NCBI GenBank assembly: GCA_947478655.1
Contig: CANJWU010000075.1
Coordinates: forward strand, 1 to 5,826
Direction of reading: 5' to 3'
DNA from: Sphingobacteriales bacterium
GTDB taxonomy: Bacteria; Bacteroidota; Bacteroidia; Sphingobacteriales; Sphingobacteriaceae
Length of the DNA: 5,826 nucleotides
Shown here: positions 1 to 5,767 of the stretch, piece after piece
Layout: the number at the start of each line of letters is the position of its first letter
Position numbering within the stretch: the stretch's first letter is position 1
Translations under genes and position numbers: made by a program
Notes under the pieces: model-generated
Seen by the model: only the letters and a program-made list of their open reading frames with translations
Told to the model about the DNA's origin: nothing
Databases searched by the model: none

Positions 1-77
1 GAAGGTTGCATGTAAAAACTAAAGCCAATTAATATAATTGTCATTAGTAAAAGGCCTGTTAATGTATTTCTATCCAT
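1..77 (-). CDS. yidC: Membrane protein insertase YidC, N-terminal fragment (runs off left edge)
   Basis: Seen: reading minus from the ATG at 77-75, an open frame of 25 codons plus two bases begins MDRNTLTGLLL and continues as one hydrophobic segment (about residues 6-22) ending in FYMQP at the window edge. A short polar start (MDRNT), a single membrane-spanning helix and then a Gln-Pro turn is the typical start of Bacteroidota YidC, where the first helix anchors a large periplasmic domain. Known of the family: YidC inserts and folds inner-membrane proteins, alone or with SecYEG. Context: yidC directly following pyrG on the same strand is a common order in this phylum, which supports the call. 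The gene has its own probable promoter (101-131) and is separated from pyrG by a terminator. Only about 4% of the protein is visible, so the call rests on the N-terminal motif and synteny. Confidence 0.82.
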   Translation of the reverse strand, partial: MDRNTLTGLLLMTIILIGFSFYMQP

Positions 78-100
78 TATTATGTGTGTAATGCTGTGTG

Positions 101-131
101 CAAACCTACGCTAAATCATTGAATTTGTAAA
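101..131 (-). promoter_or_regulatory. Probable yidC promoter (Bacteroidota type)
   Basis: On the minus strand the sequence TAGGTTTG (plus 108-101) matches the Bacteroidota primary-sigma -7 consensus TAnnTTTG at every fixed base. Nineteen bases upstream lies TTTA (131-128), three of four matches to the -33 TTTG element. The predicted start site is near position 96, giving a leader of about 19 nt before the yidC ATG. The -33 element sits inside the T-tract of the pyrG terminator, so the stop signal of one gene and the start signal of the next physically overlap. Inferred from consensus only. Confidence 0.5.
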
Positions 132-159
132 AAAAAAGCACCGAAAGAATTCGGTGCTT
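127..159 (-). terminator. Intrinsic terminator of pyrG
   Basis: Plus 136-145 and 150-159 form a perfect 10-bp inverted repeat (minus-strand arm AAGCACCGAA) around a 4-base loop. The core five base pairs are GC-rich (GCACCG/CGGTGC region). On the minus strand the stem is followed by an uninterrupted T-tract (plus A-run 129-137, partly shared with the stem base). It starts about 21 nt after the pyrG stop codon (181-183). On the plus strand there is no comparable T-run after the stem, so it is a one-directional terminator. Confidence 0.9.
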
Positions 160-180
160 AATTATCTGACAATCAATTAT

Positions 181-1809
181 TTATTTATTTTTTTTTATTT
201 TTTGACCGTATTTGTGTTCCGCAGCAGCTGCTACAAATTTTACAAATAAGGGATGTGGATTGGCCACGGTACTTTTTAATTCGGGATGAAACTGACCCGC
301 CACAAAAAACGGATGGTTCTTTAATTCTACAATTTCTACTAAACCGTTTTCCAAATTCATGCCAGAGGTAATCATACCAGCATCATTGTATTGTTTTAGA
401 TATTTATTGTTGAATTCGTAACGGTGACGATGACGTTCGGTGATTTTGCTTTTACCATAAATTTCGAAAGCTTTGGTATTTTTCTTGATTTCGCAAGCAT
501 ATGATCCTAAACGCATGGTGCCCCCTTTGTTTTTGATTTTCTTTTGCGACTCCATGATGTCTATGACAGGGAACTTTGTTTTTTCGTCCATTTCTGTAGA
601 ATGTGCACCTTTAAATTTCAATACATTTCTACCAAATTCTATCACAGCACATTGCATTCCTAAACAAATACCAAAGAAAGGAATGTTGTTTTCTCTCACA
701 AATTTAATGGCATCTAGTTTCCCTTCAATGCCTCTATTTCCAAAGCCTGGAGCAACTAATACGCCATTTAAATGACCTAATTTTTCTGCCACATTATTTG
801 GGTTGATATTTTCAGAATGAATGTATTCTACATTCACTTTACATTCGTTGCTTGCACCAGCATGAATAAACGATTCGATAATAGATTTATAAGCATCTGG
901 TAATTCAACATATTTACCAACTAAACCAATGCGAACATCTTTGGTCGGGTTTTTTAGTCGGCCCAAGAAGTCTTTCCAAGAATCTAAATTGGGTTCTTTA
1001 TTTGCTGATAATTTTAATTTAGCTAAAACTGTTTTATCTAAATTTTCTTTTAGCATTAACAAAGGCACATCATAAATAGTTGATGCGTCGATAGATTCAA
1101 TAACCGAATTGATATTTACATTACAGAACAAGGCAATTTTTTTCCTTATTTCCATATTGATATGGTGTTCTGTTCTACAAACCAAAATATCTGGTTGAAT
1201 GCCATATTCTAAAAGCATTTTAACCGAATGTTGTGTTGGTTTTGTTTTTAATTCGCCAGCAGCTGCTAAAAACGGAATCAAAGTTAAGTGAATTACAATC
1301 GCATTATTAGCGCCTAATTCCCATTTAAATTGACGAACGGCTTCGATGTATGGTAATGATTCGATATCGCCTACAGTGCCCCCTAATTCGGTTATAACTA
1401 TATCGTAATCGCCGCTTTCTCCTAAAATTTTAAAATTTCTTTTAATCTCATCGGTAATGTGAGGAATAACCTGAACAGTTTTTCCTAAATATTGACCTTC
1501 GCGCTCTCTATTGATTACATTTTGATAAATACGGCCCGTAGTAATATTGTTGGCTTGAGAAGTGGGAACATTTAAGAAACGCTCATAATGGCCAAGGTCT
1601 AGATCGGTTTCGGCACCATCTTCGGTCACATAACATTCGCCATGTTCGTAAGGATTTAAGGTTCCTGGATCAATGTTGATATAGGGGTCAAACTTTTGAA
1701 TGGTTACTCGATAGCCTCTAGCTTGTAATAATTTAGCAAGAGAAGCGGAGATAATGCCTTTTCCTAAAGAAGAAGTAACACCACCCGTAACAAATACATA
1801 CTTGGTCAT
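181..1809 (-). CDS. pyrG: CTP synthase (glutamine-hydrolysing)
   Basis: Converts UTP to CTP using ATP and glutamine-derived ammonia; cytosolic, last step of de novo pyrimidine nucleotide synthesis. The 542-residue length is normal for the family. Seen: an N-terminal synthetase domain (about 1-270) with the P-loop-like SSLGKG at 13-18, KFDPYINIDPGTLNP at 39-53, and likely Mg-binding Asp71 and Glu141 (in TELGGTVGDIES). A C-terminal class I glutamine amidotransferase domain (about 290-535) carries the oxyanion-loop PGFG (354-357), nucleophile Cys382 in GICLGMQ, and His508/Glu510 in GQFHPE. All catalytic residues are present. The ATG start is right: MTKYVFVTGG aligns with the conserved family N-terminus. 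No Shine-Dalgarno is visible. A probable promoter (1869-1876) and leader hairpin precede it, and an intrinsic terminator follows, so it is probably transcribed as a single gene. CTP feedback is expected from the family, not shown here. Confidence 0.98.
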   Translation of the reverse strand: MTKYVFVTGGVTSSLGKGIISASLAKLLQARGYRVTIQKFDPYINIDPGTLNPYEHGECYVTEDGAETDLDLGHYERFLNVPTSQANNITTGRIYQNVINREREGQYLGKTVQVIPHITDEIKRNFKILGESGDYDIVITELGGTVGDIESLPYIEAVRQFKWELGANNAIVIHLTLIPFLAAAGELKTKPTQHSVKMLLEYGIQPDILVCRTEHHINMEIRKKIALFCNVNINSVIESIDASTIYDVPLLMLKENLDKTVLAKLKLSANKEPNLDSWKDFLGRLKNPTKDVRIGLVGKYVELPDAYKSIIESFIHAGASNECKVNVEYIHSENINPNNVAEKLGHLNGVLVAPGFGNRGIEGKLDAIKFVRENNIPFFGICLGMQCAVIEFGRNVLKFKGAHSTEMDEKTKFPVIDIMESQKKIKNKGGTMRLGSYACEIKKNTKAFEIYGKSKITERHRHRYEFNNKYLKQYNDAGMITSGMNLENGLVEIVELKNHPFFVAGQFHPELKSTVANPHPLFVKFVAAAAEHKYGQKIKKNK

Positions 1810-1834
1810 TGATTTTTAGCTTAAATTGTGAATC

Positions 1835-1855
1835 AATAGTCAGAAAAAGACTATT
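1835..1855 (-). other. Hairpin in the pyrG leader
   Basis: Plus 1835-1841 (AATAGTC) and 1849-1855 (GACTATT) form a perfect 7-bp stem with a 7-base loop that is all pyrimidine in the minus-strand RNA (UUUUUCU). It lies 26 nt before the pyrG start and just downstream of the predicted start site, so it should be in the 5' untranslated RNA. It has only two G-C pairs and no following T-tract, so it is not a terminator by itself. A role in mRNA stability or translation control is possible but unproven; in AT-rich intergenic DNA it could be chance. Confidence 0.4.
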
Positions 1856-1868
1856 ACGTTACGGGATT

Positions 1869-1876
1869 CAAAAGTA
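1869..1876 (-). promoter_or_regulatory. Probable pyrG promoter -7 element
   Basis: The minus-strand sequence TACTTTTG (plus 1876-1869) fits the Bacteroidota -7 consensus TAnnTTTG at all fixed bases and lies 59-66 nt upstream of the pyrG ATG. The predicted start site is near 1864, giving a leader of about 55 nt that includes the 1835-1855 hairpin. No TTTG-like -33 element is found at the usual spacing (around 1896-1901), so the promoter is either weak, activated, or miscalled. The box directly abuts a run of nine T on the minus strand (plus A-run 1876-1884). A second -7-like match, TATTTTTG (plus 1958-1951), lies at the end of the upstream gene, also without a -33 partner. Confidence 0.42.
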
Positions 1877-1978
1877 AAAAAAAATCGCTTTTATCTGTTA
1901 TAGATCGCCATTAATTTTATTCACATTATCGGAATAACTCTCTAATTATTCAAAAATACTATGAAAATAAAGCGATCT
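1876..1978 (-). repeat. Three-part inverted/direct repeat spanning the hydrolase 3' end and pyrG upstream region
   Basis: The minus-strand segment AGATCGCTTT (plus 1978-1969, in the last codons of the hydrolase gene) can pair with either of two downstream segments: GCGATCT (plus 1908-1902, 7 bp) or AAAGCGAT (plus 1891-1884, 8 bp). The second is followed immediately by nine T (plus 1884-1876). The pairings are mutually exclusive because they share the same upstream arm. The 8-bp stem plus T-tract could act as a loose terminator for the upstream operon, but the arms are 77 nt apart, which is long for an intrinsic terminator. It is reported as a structure seen in the sequence; function is speculative. 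Confidence 0.3.
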
Positions 1979-2935
1979 AATTGATTTTTCGGAAAGTGCT
2001 AAATCGTGCAAACCACCTGGAATAATTTTGATTTTCACTTGGCTCTTGAATTGGCTGCAAATAACTTGGATGTCTTGAACAGATAATACGGCATCCCCTT
2101 TATGTAATTTTTCGGACCAAACTTTTTCGTAGGTAGCATGATCCGAACAGCACACTAAAATGTCTTGTTTAATTTGATAATTTTTTTGAATACGTTTTTG
2201 TGCTTGATAAATAGCATGCAGCCAACCTGCATTCACATCGAATGCTACTAAAGGTTTCCAATTCATATTGTATTCCCATTCACCATGATATTGTTTGGCA
2301 ATACTTTCTCCATAAAGAGTAGAAACGCCATCGGGTACTTTTAAATTTGGAAAAAATCTACCTAAAAAAGAAACCATTGGAATGGCAATTTTTTCGTTAA
2401 AAGGGGATTGGTTCATATCCACAAAAGGGCTATTTAAAACCAATTTATACAAATGGTTATTTGCTTTTTGACTTTGGGCTTGGGCATAAGATAAAGCGAT
2501 GAGTCCTCCTGTAGAATGGGCATTGATTTGAATGCTATCGTGTCCTTCTTGTTGAATGATTGCCAATGCGGTGTCAATATCTGCAAAATACTCCTTTATA
2601 TTTTTACAGTTATTTGGAATTTGGTGATCGAGTAATGAGCGACCATATTTACGCAAATCAATGGCATAAAAATCAAAACCATTGGCTAAATATTCCTTTG
2701 CTAATTCTTCTTGAAAAAAATAATCGCAAAAACCATGAATATAGAGTACTGCTTTTTTGTGTTGCTGTTGTTTTCTTACTAAAGTGATGACTACTTTGCC
2801 TTCGTAATCGTTGGGCATGCTTATTTTTTGTTGTTCGAATCCATTGCCGAGCACATCGATTTGATACTGTGCAAATGCATTGCAGCTTAGTATCAAAAAC
2901 AGTATAAGCAGTTTAATTATTTTGTTGCTTTCCAT
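1946..2935 (-). CDS. Exported alpha/beta hydrolase (serine aminopeptidase S33 / monoglyceride-lipase-like)
   Basis: A 329-residue protein with an N-terminal export signal: charged MESNK, a hydrophobic core (about 6-17), then SCNAFAQ. Cleavage after AFA (residue 22) would give a periplasmic enzyme; alternatively Cys18 in ILSC could be an imperfect lipobox. The fold's markers follow in order: oxyanion HGF (67-69), nucleophile Ser141 in AHSTGG (the first Gly of the usual GxSxG is Ala139), a likely acid at Asp281 in GDAVLSV (Asp265 is the alternative), and His310 in GGLHDLALS. HSTGG is typical of the Hydrolase_4/S33 group, which includes lysophospholipase- and monoglyceride-lipase-like esterases; the substrate cannot be read from sequence. 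The start lies inside the end of rlmF (19-nt overlap, different frame), preceded by AAAAAGAG, so translation is probably coupled to rlmF. It is the last gene of the operon. Confidence 0.87.
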   Translation of the reverse strand: MESNKIIKLLILFLILSCNAFAQYQIDVLGNGFEQQKISMPNDYEGKVVITLVRKQQQHKKAVLYIHGFCDYFFQEELAKEYLANGFDFYAIDLRKYGRSLLDHQIPNNCKNIKEYFADIDTALAIIQQEGHDSIQINAHSTGGLIALSYAQAQSQKANNHLYKLVLNSPFVDMNQSPFNEKIAIPMVSFLGRFFPNLKVPDGVSTLYGESIAKQYHGEWEYNMNWKPLVAFDVNAGWLHAIYQAQKRIQKNYQIKQDILVCCSDHATYEKVWSEKLHKGDAVLSVQDIQVICSQFKSQVKIKIIPGGLHDLALSEKSIRSLYFHSIFE

Positions 2936-3885
2936 CTCTTTTTAATCCAATCTTGTTGTTCTGTTTCGCTTAAGAATGTCCATGCAACAATCCTGCTTTC
3001 TTTTTGCCCTTGTGCCATGGTTATTGTTTTTACTTCCACCGGATTTAAGCTATGCAACATTCGGTACACACTGGCAAGGTTTGCTTTTTTAGCTACAAGC
3101 GTGGTAAACCAGAAACAATTTTTGCCAAATAATTGGCTTTCCTTAGCCATGTTTCGAACAAAGGTTTCTTCCCCACCTTTTACCCAAAGTTCATTATTTT
3201 GACCACCAAAATTTAATAGATTTTCGGGTCTTTCACTTTTCTTTAATTTTTCCCATTTTTTCTTTGCAGCGTCTTTTGCTTCTTTAGAAGAGGCATGAAA
3301 AGGCGGATTGCAGATACAAGCATCGATGAGCTCCTCTTTCACTAATATATTTTCGAAAAAGAGTTTTTTGTCTTTTTGTAATCGAATATCGATGCGACCT
3401 TTTAATTTTTTATCGGCATCTATCATTTTTTTAGCCGAAATAGTGGCTTCGAAATCGATATCAGATCCAATAAAATCCCAATTGTATTCTTTGAGTCCTA
3501 TTATCGGGTATATACAATTGGCACCTACACCCACATCTAATATTTTAATGGATTTACCCCTAGGAATTTTATCGTTATTAACACTAGCAAATAAGTCTGC
3601 AACATAATGGATATAGTCTGCTCTGCCAGGAATAGGAGGACATAAATAACCCGCAGGAATATCCCAGCTATGAATGTCATAAAATTGTTTAAGTAAAGCT
3701 TTATTTAAAACGATGACTGATTCAGGATTCGCAAAATCAATTGTTTTTTCTCCAAATTTATTGGTAAAAACATGGGGTAATAATTCTTTACAGGTGTAGC
3801 AAAGCTGTTGAAAATTATATCTGCTGCGGTGTTTATTGCGCAAATGTAATTCGCTTTTTTCTGTGTGGTTGGCATCTAATGTCAT
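2917..3885 (-). CDS. rlmF: 23S rRNA (adenine-1618-N6)-methyltransferase
   Basis: Transfers a methyl group from S-adenosylmethionine to N6 of A1618 (E. coli numbering) of 23S rRNA; cytosolic, acts during ribosome assembly. The 322 residues fit the RlmF/YbiN family (about 310). Seen: the family-type N-terminus LHLRNKHRSRYNF (about 13-25), a conserved stretch with WDIPAGYLCPPIPGRADYIHY (74-94), SAM-binding motif I LDVGVGANCIYP (116-127), an acidic residue pair at the end of the next strand (Asp142/Asp144 in GSDID), and the N6-adenine motif NPPFHAS (193-199). WVKGGEETFV (234-243) and a basic C-terminus follow, as in the family. All key motifs are intact. It begins 17 nt after the upstream esterase; AGGG lies only a few bases before the ATG, too close for a standard Shine-Dalgarno. 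Its last codons overlap the next gene. Confidence 0.95.
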   Translation of the reverse strand: MTLDANHTEKSELHLRNKHRSRYNFQQLCYTCKELLPHVFTNKFGEKTIDFANPESVIVLNKALLKQFYDIHSWDIPAGYLCPPIPGRADYIHYVADLFASVNNDKIPRGKSIKILDVGVGANCIYPIIGLKEYNWDFIGSDIDFEATISAKKMIDADKKLKGRIDIRLQKDKKLFFENILVKEELIDACICNPPFHASSKEAKDAAKKKWEKLKKSERPENLLNFGGQNNELWVKGGEETFVRNMAKESQLFGKNCFWFTTLVAKKANLASVYRMLHSLNPVEVKTITMAQGQKESRIVAWTFLSETEQQDWIKKRWKATK

Positions 3886-3902
3886 ACCCTAAAAGTACAA
3901 AT

Positions 3903-4835
3903 TTAATTTCGAGAATGGGTTTTAAATAAGAATAAAATAGGATCGTTTAATCGCGCGCTCCAGGCATTTTCATTGTGTTCGGCGCCATCGTATTTATTGC
4001 ATTTAAATTGCTGTGGTTGGTAGCCATTACCCTGAAATATTTGATTGATTTGTAATTGATAAGGTTCGTAAATGGCGTCTAAAGTAGCTGTGCCGTAATC
4101 AAAGTAAATTTGATGTGTGCTTGCTTGAGGTAAATGATGCGTCAAATAATTTTCAAATGCCTTTGGGAAGGGATTGTCTGCCGATTCAAAAATACCGGGC
4201 CAATGGGTAGATAAACACATGGCTGCACCAAAAATATTTGGATATTCGCAAATGGCGTATATTGAAATTAGGCCTCCCATGCTCGAGCCTCCAATACTGG
4301 TATGCTTTGCATCTTTAAGCGTAGCATATTTTTGATCAACAAATGGTTTCAATTCTTCGACAATAAATTTTAAATAACTGTCGGAATAAATTTTAGTATG
4401 AAATAATTTTTGCTCGGTAGATCTAGCGGCATTAAAAATAATTTGCTGATCTGCTGCAGTCATTTGTTCGAAAGGTTTTTGTGGAAAATAACTTGCATGT
4501 CTATTTTTTCCGCTATTGTAAATACCAACAACAATTACATTGCTTATTTTTTTTGCAGATATTAAAGAATCAAGACATTCGTCAATGCCCCATTCCTGTT
4601 GGTTCCAAGTGATTTTTGCATCAAACAAAGAACCACCATCTTGTAAATATAAAACCGAATATTTCTGATTGGCATTGTAGTTACTAGGTAACCAAATGGC
4701 AAGGTCTATGTCGGTAATAAAATTAGATTTAAAACTAGGGTAGAAGTCAATTTTTCCTTGATTGGTTTGGGGTGCTTGTGCATAGCATATTTGCACAAGT
4801 CCAATAAAAATAAATAGGAATCGAAGCGTTTTCAT
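3903..4835 (-). CDS. Exported esterase of the EstD / enterochelin-esterase-like family (alpha/beta hydrolase)
   Basis: A 310-residue protein with a clear signal peptide (MKTLRF, hydrophobic 5-17, probable cleavage after CYA at residue 19), so expected in the periplasm or outside. Family markers: VLYLQDGG (61-68) in the first core strands, VVVGIYN-like IVVGIYNSG (101-109), nucleophile Ser185 in GGSSMGG (182-188), a likely acid Asp253 in DYGTATLD (246-253), and His287 in GAEHNENAWSARL. These match the putative-esterase family (PF00756), which includes esterase D, enterochelin esterases and many uncharacterised secreted enzymes. The substrate is unknown; nearby genes show no siderophore or xylan context, so neither use should be assumed. 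The ATG directly abuts the pirin stop codon (TAAATG), pointing to translational coupling. The start is supported by the well-formed signal peptide. Confidence 0.9.
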   Translation of the reverse strand: MKTLRFLFIFIGLVQICYAQAPQTNQGKIDFYPSFKSNFITDIDLAIWLPSNYNANQKYSVLYLQDGGSLFDAKITWNQQEWGIDECLDSLISAKKISNVIVVGIYNSGKNRHASYFPQKPFEQMTAADQQIIFNAARSTEQKLFHTKIYSDSYLKFIVEELKPFVDQKYATLKDAKHTSIGGSSMGGLISIYAICEYPNIFGAAMCLSTHWPGIFESADNPFPKAFENYLTHHLPQASTHQIYFDYGTATLDAIYEPYQLQINQIFQGNGYQPQQFKCNKYDGAEHNENAWSARLNDPILFLFKTHSRN

Positions 4836-5555
4836 TTAGCTAATTTTCATTGGAACTTCCATCATTAAAAATTCGGATTCGGTAATGGCTTTGATATTAA
4901 TTTTATTTGTCTCCCAAATGCCATAGCCATCTCGAGGGTGCAATATTTGATCGTTGATTTGCACCTGACCGCTCAAATTGAATATATACAGGCCATTTGA
5001 AGGGTCTTTCAATGTGTATGCTGAAGTAAAATATTGATCAAATTTAGCAAGATGAAACCAAGCATTTTGATGAATCCAAACGCCTTCCTCATTTTCGTTT
5101 GGCGAAATGATTTGTTGCAGGTGATTATGTCTATCTGCTATATTTAAACTGATTTGATCGTAGCGAGGTGCCACATTGTGCTTATTCGGGAAAATCCAGA
5201 TTTGTAAAAATTTTACTTCTTGGTCTTTGTTCTTATTGTATTCGCTATGGGTAATACCAGTACCGGCACTCATCACTTGAATATCTCCGTTCTTGATCAC
5301 CGTTGTATTGCCCATGCTGTCTGCATGTTCTAGGTCACCCGCTAGTGGAATACTGATGATTTCCATATTATCATGCGGATGTTTTCCAAAACCCATACCG
5401 GCTGCAACGGTATCATCGTTGAGTACTCTTAATACACCAAAATGCATTCTTTCGGGATTATAATAATTCGCGAAACTAAAGCTGTGCTTACTATCAAGCC
5501 ATCCATGATTGGCATGTCCTCTGCTTGCAGCAAGGTGTAAAACATGTTTATTCAT
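4836..5555 (-). CDS. Pirin family protein (YhhW-like bicupin)
   Basis: A 239-residue protein, a length typical of bacterial YhhW-type pirins. The N-terminal cupin holds the expected metal ligands: His59 and His61 in GKHPHDNMEI, and His103 and Glu105 in GTGITHSEYN. Other conserved pieces are the start RGHANHGWLDSKHSFSFANY (12-31), FGVLRVLNDD (39-48), and IPLAGDLEHADSMGN (69-83). The C-terminal half (about 145-235) is the degenerate second cupin. Known of the family: pirins bind Fe or a similar metal; some have quercetin 2,3-dioxygenase activity in vitro and others bind regulatory partners, but the physiological role is unsettled. No signal peptide, so cytosolic. The start overlaps the stop of the upstream gene by one base (TAATG), and its stop abuts the esterase start, so all three are probably co-translated. 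Specific substrate not inferable. Confidence 0.95.
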   Translation of the reverse strand: MNKHVLHLAASRGHANHGWLDSKHSFSFANYYNPERMHFGVLRVLNDDTVAAGMGFGKHPHDNMEIISIPLAGDLEHADSMGNTTVIKNGDIQVMSAGTGITHSEYNKNKDQEVKFLQIWIFPNKHNVAPRYDQISLNIADRHNHLQQIISPNENEEGVWIHQNAWFHLAKFDQYFTSAYTLKDPSNGLYIFNLSGQVQINDQILHPRDGYGIWETNKINIKAITESEFLMMEVPMKIS

Positions 5556-5767
5556 TAACTTTTCTTTTTCAAAAATTCTGTCTTTAATACCAAAATACTT
5601 TTATCAACTTTTACCTCTATGGCATCTGCTTCGTCTATTAAACGGATGTTTTTTAATACAGTTCCTTGTTTTAAGGTAAGGCTAGAACCCTTTACCTTCA
5701 ATGTTTTGTTCACCATTACTGTATCGCCTTGAGCGAGTAAATTTCCGTTACAATCTTTCGTTTCCAT
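5555..5767 (-). CDS. Short PhnA/YjdM C-terminal-domain protein (no zinc ribbon)
   Basis: A 70-residue cytosolic protein matching only the C-terminal domain of E. coli YjdM (PhnA): DCNGNLLAQGDTV (5-17), LKVKGSS (23-29), LKQGTV..KNIRL (32-43), and a C-terminal KTEFLKK (62-68). The roughly 40-residue zinc ribbon that precedes this domain in the 111-residue E. coli protein is absent; the upstream frame is occupied by the end of another gene, so this is not a miscalled start. The domain is a small SH3-like beta barrel of unknown function. The historic label 'alkylphosphonate utilisation' is misleading, since YjdM is not part of the phosphonate pathway. The ATG lies within the last codons of the upstream gene (20-nt overlap), and its stop overlaps the pirin start by one base. 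Function unknown. Confidence 0.9.
   Translation of the reverse strand: METKDCNGNLLAQGDTVMVNKTLKVKGSSLTLKQGTVLKNIRLIDEADAIEVKVDKSILVLKTEFLKKKS

Noticed and set aside
473..775. Plus-strand open frame of 100 codons
   Set aside because: It lies wholly antisense to the conserved glutaminase domain of pyrG, has no family resemblance and no leader signals.
1893..1905. Small hairpin ATCT-5-AGAT as the operon terminator
   Set aside because: Only four weak base pairs and the T-tract is separated from it by eight bases; not a credible terminator on its own.
1951..1958. TATTTTTG as an alternative pyrG promoter
   Set aside because: It matches the -7 consensus but lies in the final codons of the hydrolase, lacks a -33 element, and a closer match exists at 1869-1876.
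2560..2787. Plus-strand open frame of 75 codons
   Set aside because: Antisense to the S33-like hydrolase core; composition is what an AT-rich complement strand gives.
3017..3607. Two plus-strand open frames (3017-3202 and 3308-3607)
   Set aside because: Both are antisense to rlmF, whose SAM-binding and NPPF motifs are intact; no independent coding evidence.
3841..3848. TACATTTG -7-like match on the minus strand
   Set aside because: It is inside the rlmF coding region, has no -33 partner, and a few such matches are expected by chance in AT-rich DNA of this length.
3890..3897. Possible internal promoter before rlmF (TACTTTTA on the minus strand)
   Set aside because: One mismatch to TAnnTTTG at the last base, and the start site would fall at or inside the ATG; the 17-nt gap fits operon transcription better.
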